Assembly (NCBI GenBank): GCA_030435675.1
Contig: CM059624.1
Span: 6,720,769-6,784,768 of the forward strand
Length of the DNA: 64,000 nucleotides
Reading direction: 5' to 3'
Source: Steinernema hermaphroditum
Lineage: Eukaryota > Nematoda > Chromadorea > Rhabditida > Steinernematidae
Shown: positions 11,925 to 23,700 of the stretch, piece after piece
Layout: each line of letters opens with the position of its first letter
How positions within the stretch are numbered: position 1 is the first letter of the stretch
Program-made: the position numbers and the translations under genes
Notes under the pieces: model-generated
The model's database searches: none
Seen by the model: the letters and a program-made list of their open reading frames with translations, nothing else
Told to the model about the DNA's origin: nothing

Positions 11925-12270
11925 CTTAGATGCCCGCTCAGATGCTTAGAAGCCTGCTCATGGTGCTTAGATGCATGCTCAGAGGTCTTCTACGATGCTT
12001 ACATGTCCGCTCAGATGCCCACTCAGATGCTCGCCCAGATGCCTAGAGGAGTGCTGAGATGTTTGCTCCGATGCTTAGATGCCCGCTCCGATGCGTGCTC
12101 ATGTGATGAGATGGGTGCTCAGGTGATTGCTCCGATGCCTAGAAGTCTGCTGAGATGCTTGCTCCGGTGGTCAGCTGCCCGCTCCGATGCGTGCTCACAC
12201 GATCAGATGCTCGCCCAGATGCTCAGATGCTCACTAAGATGCTCGCTTAGATGCCCAGATGCTCGTCCAA
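11925..12270 (+). repeat. Degenerate tandem repeat (AGATGC-based)
   Basis: About 345 bp is built from units of roughly 12-24 bp with the recurring cores GCTCAGATGC, GATGCTTAGATG and CCCGCTC. Translated in one frame it gives a Cys/Arg/Leu/Asp-rich periodic peptide (RCLDARSDACS-like). Non-periodic sequence at 11488-11924 precedes it. The array is bounded on its right by copy 2 of the 158-bp direct repeat. Confidence 0.85.
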
Positions 12271-12272
12271 AT

Positions 12273-12430
12273 GGCTTGGTCGTCATCTTTTTGGACCTCC
12301 ACATTGAAGGAGTCGAGGATATTTAGCCTTTATTACTCTTTGAAAATGTTTCTGGGCATACTCAGACATAAAAAGCTTTCTGTCATCATAGCGCTTAACT
12401 TCAACGCATGTGGGTGTCTTGAGATAGTGA
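12273..12430 (+). repeat. 158-bp direct repeat, copy 2
   Basis: This is the second copy of 11330-11487, with 156 of 158 bases the same by my reading. It includes a duplicated protein tail ending IEGVEDI and the same stop codon. An open frame beginning near 11634 runs through the tandem array and into this tail, so a chimeric 230-codon frame exists; I do not claim it is expressed. Confidence 0.95.
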
Positions 12431-12814
12431 TGAATGATGCGCGATCGAGATTGATGTTTTTCTTAGTCAGGATTCGGTTACGATCCTTTATGTATCCTTA
12501 CAGAAACTGATCTTGCCCTCTTTAGACCGGTAGATCAAGCCGACTGAAGTCGGACTGATCATCAAGACCGTCTCTATGGTGTGTGTAGAATGTTTGTTTT
12601 CACAGTAGATTTAACTTTGACTCTCTTGTTTCAGTTCGCACCCTCGCGGGAAGAGAAGGCGTTGCCGAGCCTCTTACGATTTCGCGGACAAAGGAACTTC
12701 TCACCCAGAGCCGCATCGCAAGCGCGAAGGTGCGATGCGGACGCGTCCGTTTCCGGAATAAAACGTGGAGAGACTATAAGCGACCCCATCAGTCGGGATC
12801 GCCCTCTCTTCAGA

Positions 12815-13577
12815 ATGAACTTCCTCAGCCCACAAGACCTCGGCAGGCTCCTCCAGGCCTACTCTGGCCTTATGCAGCAGCAGCTCTCCCAGAATCACGT
12901 AACCAATTCTTTTGTAGTCGCTCTTCTAAAGTATCCTCTTCAGATGCAGATGCCTCTGCTTCCCGCACAGCTCCTCACTCCTCCGAATAGTTCCCCCGAA
13001 TGCATCTCTTCGGCGTCGTCGTCTTCGGACACTCCGCGGCGGCGGAAGAAGACGGCGTCGACCTTCTGTCGCCTCTGTGAGAAGGACGTCAGTCCTCCCT
13101 CCGGCAAGAAAAACCAGGGTCCATTGAGGCACGTGCGACAGGTGCACATGAACGGCGACAAGGTCTACCAATGCAAGTTCTGCTCATTCTCAGCGCACTA
13201 CGACAAGACGCACGTGATCACGCATCTCCGTCGCCACCATCAAGACGCTAAGCCCTCCGCCGAGAATGTCATCGACAACTCGAAGAGCTTCAAGAAAAAG
13301 ACAGAGGATCTCATTCTAGTATGAGCTACGCAATGTTTCCAATGCTTAATTCGCTTGATTTTAGACATGCTTCAAAAGAGAGGACGTCTCCGACACACCC
13401 AGCGCGGAAACGCCTTTCTCGTCGCCAACCGCCTCCAACCCCGACAGAGAGCAAACGAAGGAGGAAAGGAGTGCCGACGCGTCCTTCTCTTCGACGTCTT
13501 CGATCTCGCCTCCGTCTTCGGCGACGACTTCCCCGACGCGGGGATTCACAATCGACCAGATCATCAGCACCCACTGA
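12815..13577 (+). CDS. C2H2-like zinc-finger protein
   Basis: Two exons, 12815-13318 and 13365-13577, are joined by a 46-nt intron (GTATGAG...TTTTAG); the protein is 238 aa. The second exon has no long independent frame, and its Met-started shadows in other frames are wrong. The N-terminal 60 residues are Gln/Leu-rich, then Ser-rich. Two zinc-finger-like units follow at about residues 85-150: Cys-x2-Cys with His-x4-His (CRLCEKD...RHVRQVH), then Cys-x2-Cys with His-x3-4-His (CKFCSFS...HLRRHH). The C terminus is Ser/Thr/Pro-rich and ends GFTIDQIISTH. The finger arrangement closely matches the gene at 53250-54698, so the two are paralogues. A nucleic-acid-binding regulator is likely by family; the target is unknown. 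An AATAAA is at 13643-13648. Confidence 0.8.
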
Positions 13578-13955
13578 AGATTTTGGCGAACAAAGGAGCA
13601 CTCTACGAATCTGGTCATGTACAATACACTAGTCATCTTTCAAATAAAAGTATTTATTTATCTGTGCGTCTTCGGACCGGAAGTGTCCAGGCGATCGGAG
13701 ACCAACGTCAAAGGACACCGACGGTCGTAAATTTGTGATATCATCGTAAAGTTGGCGCTTTTCGAAATTCGCACTTTGGCGTTCGAACTCTTTGTGAGAG
13801 GGGCGCGAAAGTCGCCAAAGTGGGATCACTCGGCGGATGTTTGTGCGAAGACGGATACCTTGTATCGATTGTGGAAGCAATGCCCGGCTGTAGCATTGTG
13901 CACGACCCATTTAAGCTTTGAAGGGTCTCTCCTCAGGGAGAAGAAGCCCATCGAG

Positions 13956-14639
13956 ATGACCGTTTTGACTGAAATGGAGTCAGCGAAGGCAACTTCAACC
14001 GCCCCTAATATCCTTCCGAGTTTTGTGGCATCTCGGCTTGACTTCGAAGGGGCTAGAGAAGTGATCAAGAAGGGGTGGAGTGTCGCCGAAGACAACGTGA
14101 CCGAGAAGAACTACTTGACCTCCTCAGTGGTTATCCTCTCCCTCCATCTTCTCCTGGAGATCACCCCCGAAGCAGAAGATGTCGCTTTTGTCGCCCCCGA
14201 CTTCTTCAGCGAGGAGAACGCCGTCATGAACTTCTTCTCGAGGGGCGGGGGGAGTCCGAGGGTCGTTCTCTTCCCTCGATGCCACTCCGCCCACTGGACC
14301 CTCTGGAGCCTAGACGTGCAGGCGTGGACCCTCACACACTTTGATTCTCTTAGAACCTCCGGCCCCTCGATGGCGTCTCTAAGGGGTTTCATCGCTTCGG
14401 ACTACACTCGCATTCTGAAGACTGCGCGGGTGACCTTCCCCGACCTACAAAGGAAGAAGATCCTCCAGATCCGTTTCGAGGAGACGCCCGCAAGTCACAG
14501 CCAGGTCGACGGGTACAACTGCGGTGTCTTCGTGCTCTCCTTCGCGGAACAGATCATGGCGCGGGGAAGGATCGAGAAACAGAACAGCTTCGACGTCGCG
14601 GTGGCCCGAAGAATGGTCGCCGCGGCGCTTAATCAGTGA
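13956..14639 (+). CDS. SENP8/Ulp1-like cysteine protease (C48)
   Basis: A single exon encodes 227 aa from ATG 13956; a CCTCAG acceptor ends at 13936, so the transcript may be trans-spliced there. The frame is open further upstream, but only with non-ATG starts. The peptidase C48 active-site order is visible: His113 in SAHWTLWSLD, Asp130 in HFDS, Gln183 and Cys189 in SQVDGYNCGVFV. The length matches the small SENP8/NEDP1 type (about 210-220 aa), which acts as a NEDD8-specific deconjugase, rather than the large SUMO proteases with long N-terminal extensions. By family it would process NEDD8 or a related ubiquitin-like protein. Assignment to C48 is firm; the NEDD8 preference is inferred from size and overall form. 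Confidence 0.9.
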   Translation: MTVLTEMESAKATSTAPNILPSFVASRLDFEGAREVIKKGWSVAEDNVTEKNYLTSSVVILSLHLLLEITPEAEDVAFVAPDFFSEENAVMNFFSRGGGSPRVVLFPRCHSAHWTLWSLDVQAWTLTHFDSLRTSGPSMASLRGFIASDYTRILKTARVTFPDLQRKKILQIRFEETPASHSQVDGYNCGVFVLSFAEQIMARGRIEKQNSFDVAVARRMVAAALNQ

Positions 14640-15482
14640 TTGTTTTGGCTGAATGCATAAAAGATTCGTCCTCTAATCACTGGAAGGTCCATGTCCACTT
14701 ATCCTCGAGTGACCCTCGTGGTTCTAAATTTGGATGTTCTAGCTTTGTGTTTCATCAAAAGTTAGTGATCATCGATCACTTCCATCAAAGAAGAGGCCGG
14801 CCATCGTATATTTGTGAGATCCTCACTAAGATTACGCACCTATGACAATCCGCACTTCGTCGCCAATCACCTTAATCCGAGGTGTGAGTCCGATCTTATG
14901 TACCTATCTAGTGGATATCGATTATTTGTTGAGTTGAGTACTATACTTAAGCATCAAATTTGTAAACAGAACCGATTATTTTGTTATCCGGATTCGTTGA
15001 TCTGGACATCTTCACACTTCGGACAGATCAGACCTGCAGCGCGATTTGAGATAACTTGGGTCACGGACTGAACAGAAGAGGTAAATCCAGAAAATAGAAA
15101 AGTCATCCTAAACTGGAAAGATAAAAACAAAACGGCCAATCTCCATATCCCTGATCAAATCGAATTCGAAAACGAGTGCCGGCGCATTTCACTCCTTAAC
15201 TGCTGCATTTCTGTGCAGCTACAAACAGCGGAAAAACTGGTGCTTGAGATCCGACTCGGATTCGAAATCCAGCACGCGGGTACAGACTAACTATAGAAAC
15301 ACAGCTCTATGGTTATATCTGCACATACATTACCGTAACTGCGACCCCAAAGCATCGCGAAAGGTAGAAGTCCCTATGTTGAACTGTCTTCTTCCCTTTC
15401 TACCTAGTCCCAGACAGTTTGTCTAGTCTATGCCACCCGCCTGTCTCCTCGGGGATCATTTTCACTTCTGCAGTGTTGAGAG
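14640..15482. other. Intergenic region
   Basis: No gene or clear repeat is seen. One TACCGTA heptamer is at 15331. The end carries the probable promoter and leader of the tetraspanin gene, with an AG acceptor (TTCTGCAG, ending 15473) 9 nt before its ATG. Confidence 0.4.
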
Positions 15483-16828
15483 ATGGTGTTTCCGTTGTTT
15501 CTCGTCTCTGAACACAGCCGCAGCGCTATATCGGTGTTCGCCGCCTTGCTCCACGGCGTCGCCTTCCTCGCCGGACTGGCCGCCTTCGTCTACAACATCG
15601 CCGTCTATTGGATCACAGGGTCAGTCTTCTCCGATTCTGTGCTGTTCTAATGAGCGAGTTTTCAGAGACAGCCTCATCTACTTGATGTCGCCCATCTTCT
15701 CGCGATTGCCCCTTGTCGTGGGGCTGGTGGTGCTGCTCTCGACGCCCGTGCAGGCCTTCGCCGTCGTGTACGTCTTGGACCAGGCGCAGGCGAAAACGCG
15801 TTGGAAGCCGAGGGAGATCGTTGACTTCAAGGTGCCTCTTATCTTCGGAGTAGTTACGGCCACCGCCGCACTGCTTCTCAACCTCTACTACTGGTCGAAT
15901 TTCACCACAAGCTTCAGTATCGGAATGTTCGACGTGAGTGGTTTTGATCTGAACTTGGGTATGTGAAATCGTTGCAGGGGATGATCAACTACGAGAAGAA
16001 CATCGAGACGAAGCAGCGCGTCGACTGGATGCAGTCGCAGTTCATGTGCTGTGGTGTTACGGGACCGATGGACTACATCGACAAATCACATATAAAGGAC
16101 GTCGACCAGTGAGTTTTGCTTCATCTGTGCCCAAATTTCAGCCATCGTTTCAGTCCGTTCTTAAAGGGAGGATTTAACTACACGTGGTGCACCAAGAGCG
16201 ATAGTACGGTCGGCTGCTACATTCCCTTTTCCTGTTGCCAGCGGAAGCACTACACCTGCTCGGGCTGGGTTCACCACTACATCAATGCCGGAATGCTCCC
16301 GACGGACCTCAATTTGACGCAGTTCTACAACGAGTCCGGTTGCGTAAACGCTGTTCAGGGGCAGTTCAACGTGGTGTGGTCGCTGTCCTTTCTTGGCGGC
16401 TTCCTTGGTCTTCAACTTCTGGCGCTTGTCTTCACACAGATAACGCGCTCTGCTGCTTTCGTCTTGGCTTCGACAGACGCCATTGAAAACTGCAAGATAC
16501 CCGCCTGGATTGTGTCCTTCATAAAACACTCTCCGGAAGCGATTGTCAAGGTGAGTTTATACCCTCAAGCACTGAATCTACATTCCCTTTTCAGCTAACC
16601 AGGACTCAGTTCGAGAAGGGAGATGATTTCGACATCGCCTTGCTGAATGGTAAACCCCAGAAGGAAAAAAAGGAAGAGGAGGAGGAAGATGAAGATGAAG
16701 AATCGGCAAAATCTCAGAAAGAAAAGTCCGAGAAATCCAAAAAGGATGATGCACAGAAATCTAGGAAGGACGGCAAACAAGTGGGAAGTCCGTCCGCGGC
16801 GGAGAAGAGCAGTGTCACGAAAAAGTGA
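15483..16828 (+). CDS. Tetraspanin
   Basis: Five exons, 15483-15619, 15666-15933, 15978-16108, 16142-16550 and 16595-16828, join in frame to 392 aa; introns are 33-46 nt. Four membrane segments are present: residues ~20-45, ~55-75, ~97-120 and one after the large loop (LSFLGGFLGLQLLALVF). The large extracellular loop has the diagnostic CCG motif (Cys159-Gly161), a second Cys pair (FSCCQRK) and further cysteines (TVGCYIP, ESGC), giving at least six loop cysteines, plus NYT, NLT and NES sequons. Tetraspanins organise membrane microdomains with partner receptors and integrins. Unusually, the C-terminal tail of about 70 residues after the last intron is highly charged, with long Glu/Asp and Lys/Ser runs. 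The gene is convergent with the 7TM receptor that ends at 17016. Confidence 0.92.
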
Positions 16829-16971
16829 CCTTTCTCGTTCGTTTTGTTTCTAGTAGTCTTAGAGTGTTAACACAAAAAGTTGCAAAACGTGAGACCTAAG
16901 AGTGATAGATTTTCCTGGGCGACTACCTGAGGAGATTCCTTTCCGAATCCTCCGATGTGTATTGATATGAA

Positions 16972-16977
16972 TTTATT
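16972..16977 (-). terminator. Poly(A) signal (minus strand)
   Basis: TTTATT on the plus strand is AATAAA on the minus strand, 39 bp beyond the stop codon of the 7TM receptor. Confidence 0.55.
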
Positions 16978-17015
16978 AAATTACTCGTAGTACCGACAAA
17001 CTGTGGCGTTTCTCA

Positions 17016-18762
17016 TCAGTCGAATCCCTCGTTGGCGGCGATGGGTTGCTGCTCGGCGTCGTCGAGGATGAAGAGCGACTCGAGTTCGTAGCAAGTGCTC
17101 GAGCGGATCGAACTGATCTTCTTCTTCGGCTAAACACCCTCTGAGCGACGTTCCTCGGGCCTGCACTCACCGAGGTCTCCTCCTGCTGGCCGTAGGTGCG
17201 GAACTTCACCGACTCGACGCGTTTCCAGTTGCTCGTGAGGAACATCTGGTCGAAGGAGGTTCGCCTGAGGAGGGCGTCGTTCTCGCCGCTGACGTCGTCC
17301 AGATTGGGCTCCTTGAGGCGCCCCAGGTCGTCGTCGGCGGTTGTGTGCAGGGGCTGGTCCTTGGTTTGGGCTGAAGAAGGCGGGAATAAAGCCCGGAGCG
17401 GGGCGGAGGACTTACCGTAGGAGCGCTGGAGGTGACTGAAGGACTGAGATCGGTTGCAGACGTTGCGGCGTTTGCGGCAGAGGGCGAGGCGCCGGAACTC
17501 GGTCATGCGGAAGTAGCAGAGGGGCTGGATGACGGAGTGCACGCCGATGAGGATCTGGAGGCCCCAGCGGATGATGGTGGAGCTGGAGGTGGTTGTCATG
17601 ACATTGTTGAGGTGCAGGAAGGCGACCATCTGGATGCCGGAGTAGGGGAAGAGGAAGAGGACGTCGACGAAGAGCACCGAGCCGATGACGATGAGGTACT
17701 TGTGCCGCGACATCAGGTGGTTCTTCCAGCGCCGATGCGAGTTGCATCGCCTGAGAGGGGGGTTACGGTATCGCCGGAGGGCACTTACTCTCCATCGGCG
17801 TTGACCTTGAGGCTGGAGCCGTTGGTGGAGTCCTTCTCGGCGACGAACTTCTTGGTGGAGCGAATGCGTTGGCTGTCGTCGTTGTTGAAGACGCCCTTCG
17901 AGTCGAGCGAGTGAAAGCGGCGGATGGTGCGCAGGATGGCGCCGTAGCAGACGAGCACGACGAAGAGACACAGGTAGCAGAGGGCGAAGATCATGACCAT
18001 GGAGAGGGAGTTGACGGATACGGAGTCCTGCTCCCGGCGGCGCGTCACCAGGGGCGAGTCGTCGGAGAGGGTGACGTTCCTGTTGGAGAGGACGAGGATC
18101 GAGTGCGCTGACTCGAAGAAGTTCGAGAAGACGGAGCCCACCCCGAAGGTCAGGCTGATCACCCAGCTGCAAGCGACTTAGAGGGCGCTGCGGATAGGTC
18201 GGATACCTGCAGATGAGCATGATGACTACGGTCTGGCGGCGAAAGTAGCGGCGGTAGTGGAGGGGGTACTTGATGACGATGAACTCGTTAGTGGTGAAGA
18301 CGAGCAGGTTGAAGATTGTGAGCAAGTTGCACGAACGCAGGATGATCAGCACGATCTGGTTGATCTGGAATGGGGCCTAGAGAGGGAGTCGGGGAGGGGG
18401 CCTACTTTGAGGGCGAGGAGTCGGTACTCCATGGTAGGAACGTTGTAGATGAGGAGGTGGGGGATGCCCCAGATGATGAGGCACGTGCCTCGGATAATGT
18501 CGACGAAGGCGCAGTGGAGGACGATGACGTAGAAGACGTTCTGGAGGACCCGTTTCCGGTTGCGAATGAGCGCGAAGAGAACGAACAGGTTCAGGAAGAG
18601 ACACATCGCGCCGAGAAGGTCGCACAGCAACACGGCCGACGTTTTCGTCTGAAACGTTTCTTGCGAAAATCTCTTTGTCTCTGATTTTGTGACATTTAGA
18701 CAGTCTGGAAAGTGCACGGGTTTAGCAGTTGTGTACCCAGCGATCGATCGGGTCGCTTCCAT
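17016..18762 (-). CDS. Seven-transmembrane receptor, orphan
   Basis: Six exons on the minus strand, 18762-18406, 18364-18207, 18166-17789, 17750-17416, 17370-17171 and 17129-17016, join in frame to 513 aa; introns are 38-45 nt. I start at the first ATG; the frame continues upstream without one, so a further 5' exon is possible. All seven helices can be traced: LFLNLFVLFALI, FVDIIRGTCLIIWGI, LLTIFNLLVFTTNEF, VVIMLICSWVISLTF, MIFALCYLCLFVVLVC, YLIVIGSVLFVDVLFLF and LQILIGVHSVIQPLCYF. The extracellular N terminus has an NVT sequon. It fits the rhodopsin-like class, but the DRY position reads NEF (no Arg) and the NPxxY position reads QPLCY. The C-terminal tail is long, Ser-rich and ends acidic. 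The ligand is unknown; a nematode-type peptide or chemosensory receptor is plausible. Confidence 0.85.
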
Positions 18763-18846
18763 ACGCTTCCTCAGAAATGAGTCAAGTGAACTGTCGTTGG
18801 CCACGGCCACCAGAAGGCCGTCACCGCCACATGACTTTGACTCCAC

Positions 18847-20097
18847 AGACTTCCTTTCGTTTTTTTTTGGAGAAATCGTCGATTGATCCCTTTCTTTCTG
18901 ATCTCGTGCAAGATCCTACTTCATGTACACTCCTAGGAAAACTCCTCTACAAATTTATTTCGATGGGCAATTCAACGAACCTTCCCTTTTCCGAATGCAA
19001 AAAGCCCGCCGCTCTTAATGGAAACGCAGGTTTTAACCCTTTCAGGGCGGAAGTAATCTTGTTTTGCATGTCAAAAGATATTTTCATCAATTTTTATAAA
19101 AGAATGACTTTTGACGCGATGTGTAATATCTCGATATGTCTGAGGTTTATTTGAGATCTTGTCTTGATACCAGCCTAACTTCCAATTCCTCTGTTTACGG
19201 TCAAGTCAAGTACAATGAGCAGTGAGTGCTCGCACTCCTTCTTTCCACCCGCAACAGAATCTTCGCATCCAATGCACTTCAAGTTTGCCCCGCGATCCGA
19301 GAACGTCGAAAATAAACAACAACAAAGAGTAGCTACTTGTGGCTTCTTTTGTAAAAACATTTCTCGAATTAATTCATCCGATTCATCCGAAATTTACGAA
19401 TTAATCGCCAAGATTCCACGAATTCTGAATTCATTAGTCCAGAGCACTTGATCCTGTTTTGAAGTTCTTCTGACGTTCTTAGAGCGCCTCAGGGCCGATT
19501 CGGCAAAATTTGCATAAAACCATAGGACGTTCGATTTCTACTGAGACGGTCTGTCTCCTCTTCATTTTCTATTTGATTAAAATGGCATACATTTAGAGTA
19601 CATCATCGAACAAATGTCTCCCCGCCAATCTGTTTATCGTCTTCTTCCGGTCGTCTTCTTTCCCGTTCTCGTCACCCACTCAACTGCTCGTTTGAGATTA
19701 TTAATAACATATTTATGCATGCTCGCGTTTCTGAATCCAAGCAGTGCGGGAAAACGCCTTTCTGGCGTCCAAAGACTAGGCCATTCACCCAGTGGCCAAA
19801 ACTTCAACGTCACCGGAATAGCCCCCAATTTATGACCCTTTCTAAGTGGTTCCATCGCTCATTCCTTTGTTTACCATAGGAACGCACCATGTCAGGTGAA
19901 CGCGCTCCCTCCAGAGGGTCCAAATGAATCGGCGCCGATTCCCATATGCCGGGCCAACGACCTCCATTATCGGCGCATTTGCGCTCTAATCACTCCCTCT
20001 TCCCGTTTTTGGCCTCTCATCTTCTTTTCTTTTTCGATCGTTTCGATCGGATTCAATTTACGCAAATTGAGTCAAAGAGTTAAGAGCCGACACTTAC
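18847..20097. other. Intergenic region upstream of the receptor
   Basis: No coding exon is supported. It probably contains the receptor promoter. At 19920-20060 lies a CpG-containing patch with GGCGCC, CATATG and paired GATCGTTTCGATCG sequence, a candidate regulatory island. Confidence 0.35.
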
Positions 20098-20745
20098 GAG
20101 GGAGACCGATGACTTTGCCGCCGCGGGGAATAACGCCGCCGGCAGGGCCGAGGCGTTCCCGCGGTTCCGCTGCCGGGCCAGGGCCCACTGGTAGAATTCG
20201 CTCATCGGAGAGGCTGTAGAGGGCGACATCGACGTGTTCTCGAGCTCCTGAAGCATGTGGAGACATTAAGCATTCTGATGAGACCCGTATGGAAAACAAA
20301 GACGTCGTATTGCGTGGGGATAATCTTGGCCAAGAGGCGATGAGTGACGCCGTAATTGGCCTAATTGCCCTATTATATATGGTTATCGTTTTTGGGAATT
20401 ATGCGTCGAACAGATTTCCCTACTAATGCTCAAGAGATAATTGGAGATATAATGGGGAGAGAATCGGGAAGTTCAGATACCGTATGCTACGACCTCGCCC
20501 TTCGCAAGAACATCTCACAGAGCCTCGACGGAGTCCTCGGACAAGTGCCTCTCGAAGATCGCTCTTTCAGAAAAGCGTGCAAAGACGTTATCGGATTAAT
20601 CGGACAAAAACTCGAAAGAACTCGGATGGTTTCTTTTTTTTGGTCCTCTGGCATGACTACCGTATCCACTCACCCTCAGGAACTCGGCGATGTTCGGTGC
20701 CCTGACCACTTCCGTCGCCATCTCCACTTCCTCGGCTTCAGCGAG
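20098..20745 (-). CDS. Partial gene: two candidate exons, unknown
   Basis: Two minus-strand segments behave as coding exons. 20745-20674 follows TTGCAG and ends before GTGAGT; 20247-20098 follows CATGCTTCAG and ends before GTAAGT. Both are phase 0 and join without a stop. An ATG at 20721 (MATEVVRAPNIAEFLR) could be the start, with the preceding AG as a trans-splice site. The second exon gives an Ala/Ser/Pro-rich stretch with SEFYQWALARQRNRG. If its donor is not used, translation stops soon after (VSVGS then stop). No downstream exon was identified before the receptor gene. No family is recognised. In the surrounding desert this is the only place with paired, well-formed splice sites around GC-rich open frame. 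A different frame of the second exon is also open. Confidence 0.4.
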
Positions 20746-23700
20746 CTGCAATCGATCGCTCCGAGACCAGCTCCGATCAATCAGGCAAACTTGGAGGTCC
20801 GCGTGCCGACCATCTCCCAGAATGCCTCAAAACATATTTGCTTAGGCGGCGCGAATCCAAAATATCCCGAGGCGCTAATCACGCGCTTCTCGGCGCCTCG
20901 ACGCGCTTTCAAAACAGCTGCACGCCTAAAACAATAACCCGGACAGGTTCGCGGCCGCTTATCAGCCGAATCCATCGCGGAGAAGGCGAAGTCGAGCGGG
21001 GCGGCGAAAGGCGTCGGAGGGGCGGGGCCCCGATCGATAGGAGAGCTCGAGGGCCGAGGATATCATTTCGCGGACGGACGCCTCGGGTACAATTAGGACT
21101 CATAATGCGATTCGCCTTCTCGGCGCTGATAACCGGAATCTGGAGCCCTTTTTGTGCGGACACAATGCAGGGCGTCGCTAAGTGGGAGCGTCTTCGGCGG
21201 TCTCCAGCTGCAAAAAAGTGAAATCCTGTTAGCTGTGGATTTGGACGAGGTAATGGAAGGAGAAGAAGCGAGGGGAGATTTGTGCTCTTGGAAGTCAATT
21301 CAGCCGACATTTCGCCTTTTTGGATCGAAACGTATCCGAAACTGCAAAAAAAGTTCGACTTCTGGCTAGACTTTTGTACCCATTTTTGATTTTTACCACA
21401 TTCTAGGACTCAAAAGTGGAGAGATCTCTGCAGAACGAAAAGTGCAAGTGCTAGCAGAATCAGATTTCTGGCTGAGGGGTCTTCGTAGGGCGGTGTCACG
21501 TTTACAACCAGTCGTAGAAAACTGTCTAGTGTCTACAAGAGCTGTCTGCACAGCACTGTCTGTCCTACGGTCTAGACACAATGGCAGTCGGCCTATGCCT
21601 TCTGTCGTTTTGTGCTACCACTGTGAGTCGAATATCTCAACGCATACAAATGAAAAAATCTCTTGATTCACTAAAACTGGTCAGTTATCCGAAATTTGGA
21701 GGAAAGTAAAGGACTCAGATTGCCCACAGAAGACGATGGCACAGTTTCCAGCACAAGAGATCTCCACAGAATTTATTTTCAAAACAAGGAGTCGTTTCCA
21801 CGACGTACTCGAGAATTCTGTCATCATCTGAGAATGAACAAGCGAATGTTCCGATGGCTACAAAGGGACATTTCCAACAAGAGAAGTCACGCATCTCAAT
21901 TAACACTTCATATTTCTGAGGGAAACGTTTCTGACATTGAAAACAACTCAGAAACAACAAGAAGATTAAAGTTTCGAACTCTTTCATCCCATCTCGGATC
22001 TCGGAGGCGCTGAGGGAGTGTAGGGAGTGTATCACAGAATGATGGAAGCATGCAAAGTGAGTGTTGAGCGCTTATCACCGCCACGATCACCTCCCCCATG
22101 GCCCCAAGGCACCTCCCTCCGGATTTATGATCTCTTCCGAGGACATAGGAGATGTCCGAAAGGGAGAGTGCACCGACACCCTGAGGCCGCTCCTCTATGG
22201 AAAGGCAACAACAAAACTCCGACTTTTGATGTCAGCAAGTGCATCGAACTTTGAAGTCGCTCTGTGGGTTCCAAATCGAGTTTGGGAAGTTCGTACGATC
22301 CAGTGCCACAGGGTGAATCGAATTCGGTCTGTGCTTAACGCAATTAAGTCGACCCTTTCCGTGAATGCTCATTAGATAGCTCTATTTAAAGAAGGGTGGG
22401 GTAGAAGTAGGTAGGAACACCGAATACTCGGAGTCCGTGGTGTTGTTCTGACATCTTCAGGTGTGGTTGGGGTCGACTCAAAGGGCAAACAACAAAAACG
22501 GTTTTGTACGTTCTCGGACGCACGAAAGCGGACTCAAAAAGTGAGCACTTTCAGGTACGTTCGCCGAGTGAGAAAGGTTTCAGGCACGCGGGAAGGCACT
22601 CTGAAAAGAGACTCTGATTTTGTGCAGAATACAAACTATGAGGCTATTCTCCTGAAGTCTCAAAGGTGGTGTGTAAGTTCGGATCATGATCCAACCCCAC
22701 CACGGGAAATTTTTCCCGAAAGGTAGAGAGCTAAGAGCAGTTCTCAGCTGTCAGGTCGGTGTTTTGTGGACAGCGGAGTTCGACAGAAAGGGCATCAGAG
22801 TTGAATGCAGTCCCATTAGTTTGCACGGGCATCTAAATGATAAATCGGATGGCGTCGAGACGGTGGTGACGGTTTTCTTGGCTAGATGGATGGAACTACA
22901 GTTCCGGGTTTTCTGGGAGCTGGAGCGATGATTGTGTCAACGGTCAAAATTGACCTTACTCAACTCATTTGGCGGACGTCCGACAGAGAGAGTGGACGAC
23001 CCCATGGCGATCGGGATCCGGAACCGTTCTATGAAGTTGAAGTTCTATAGATAATAAACCTAGAAGCATTGAAATTGAAGTCTGAAGAGCATTGTGATGC
23101 TATTTCGTAAGACCAAAGACTATTCGGAATCGTAGCAACACAAAGTGTACTTTCGGTGACTTTTTGACGGCGTTCATTTCATTCACCTTCCCCTTGGTCG
23201 CGTGATCGGCGTTACCGTAGTGGCGGAAACGGTGAGCACATGCAACATCACCTTCCCTTTTTAATGTGTCGACAGAGGGACACTGTACTCTACTGGAGTC
23301 CCTGAAGCGCTCGTGTTTTTCGTCCTCTTAGGGTGGAAACTACGCACCCATGAGAACAAGACAAACAAACCTAAAATACTCTTCTAGAGATGAGTCACGA
23401 CGCACCCAGAGTGAGGAGACAATTCCCATGTTTTCCTCTCTCAGAATGCAGACGAATCGAGGCGTCACTCCGAAGACGGCCAGAAAATAAACAAAACCAC
23501 AGAGGTACTTCCTTCTTTCTGTTCCGGAGATGTGCATCCGATTTTTCCGCAAAACACAATTTGCTTCGATTTCAGAGGGAAGTGCATTCCGAAAGAGCGA
23601 AAAAAGTGCGAAGCGGGGGACGTGGGGAGGTCGCGACGATTCTCTCCGAATCGAGTTAAAATTAGGAGTGCGGTGGGAAAACGTCCCGAAAACAAGTCCT

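Noticed and set aside
20365..20937. 190-codon plus-strand open frame
   Set aside because: No ATG at its start, no domain, and it overlaps better-bounded minus-strand exon signals at 20674-20745.
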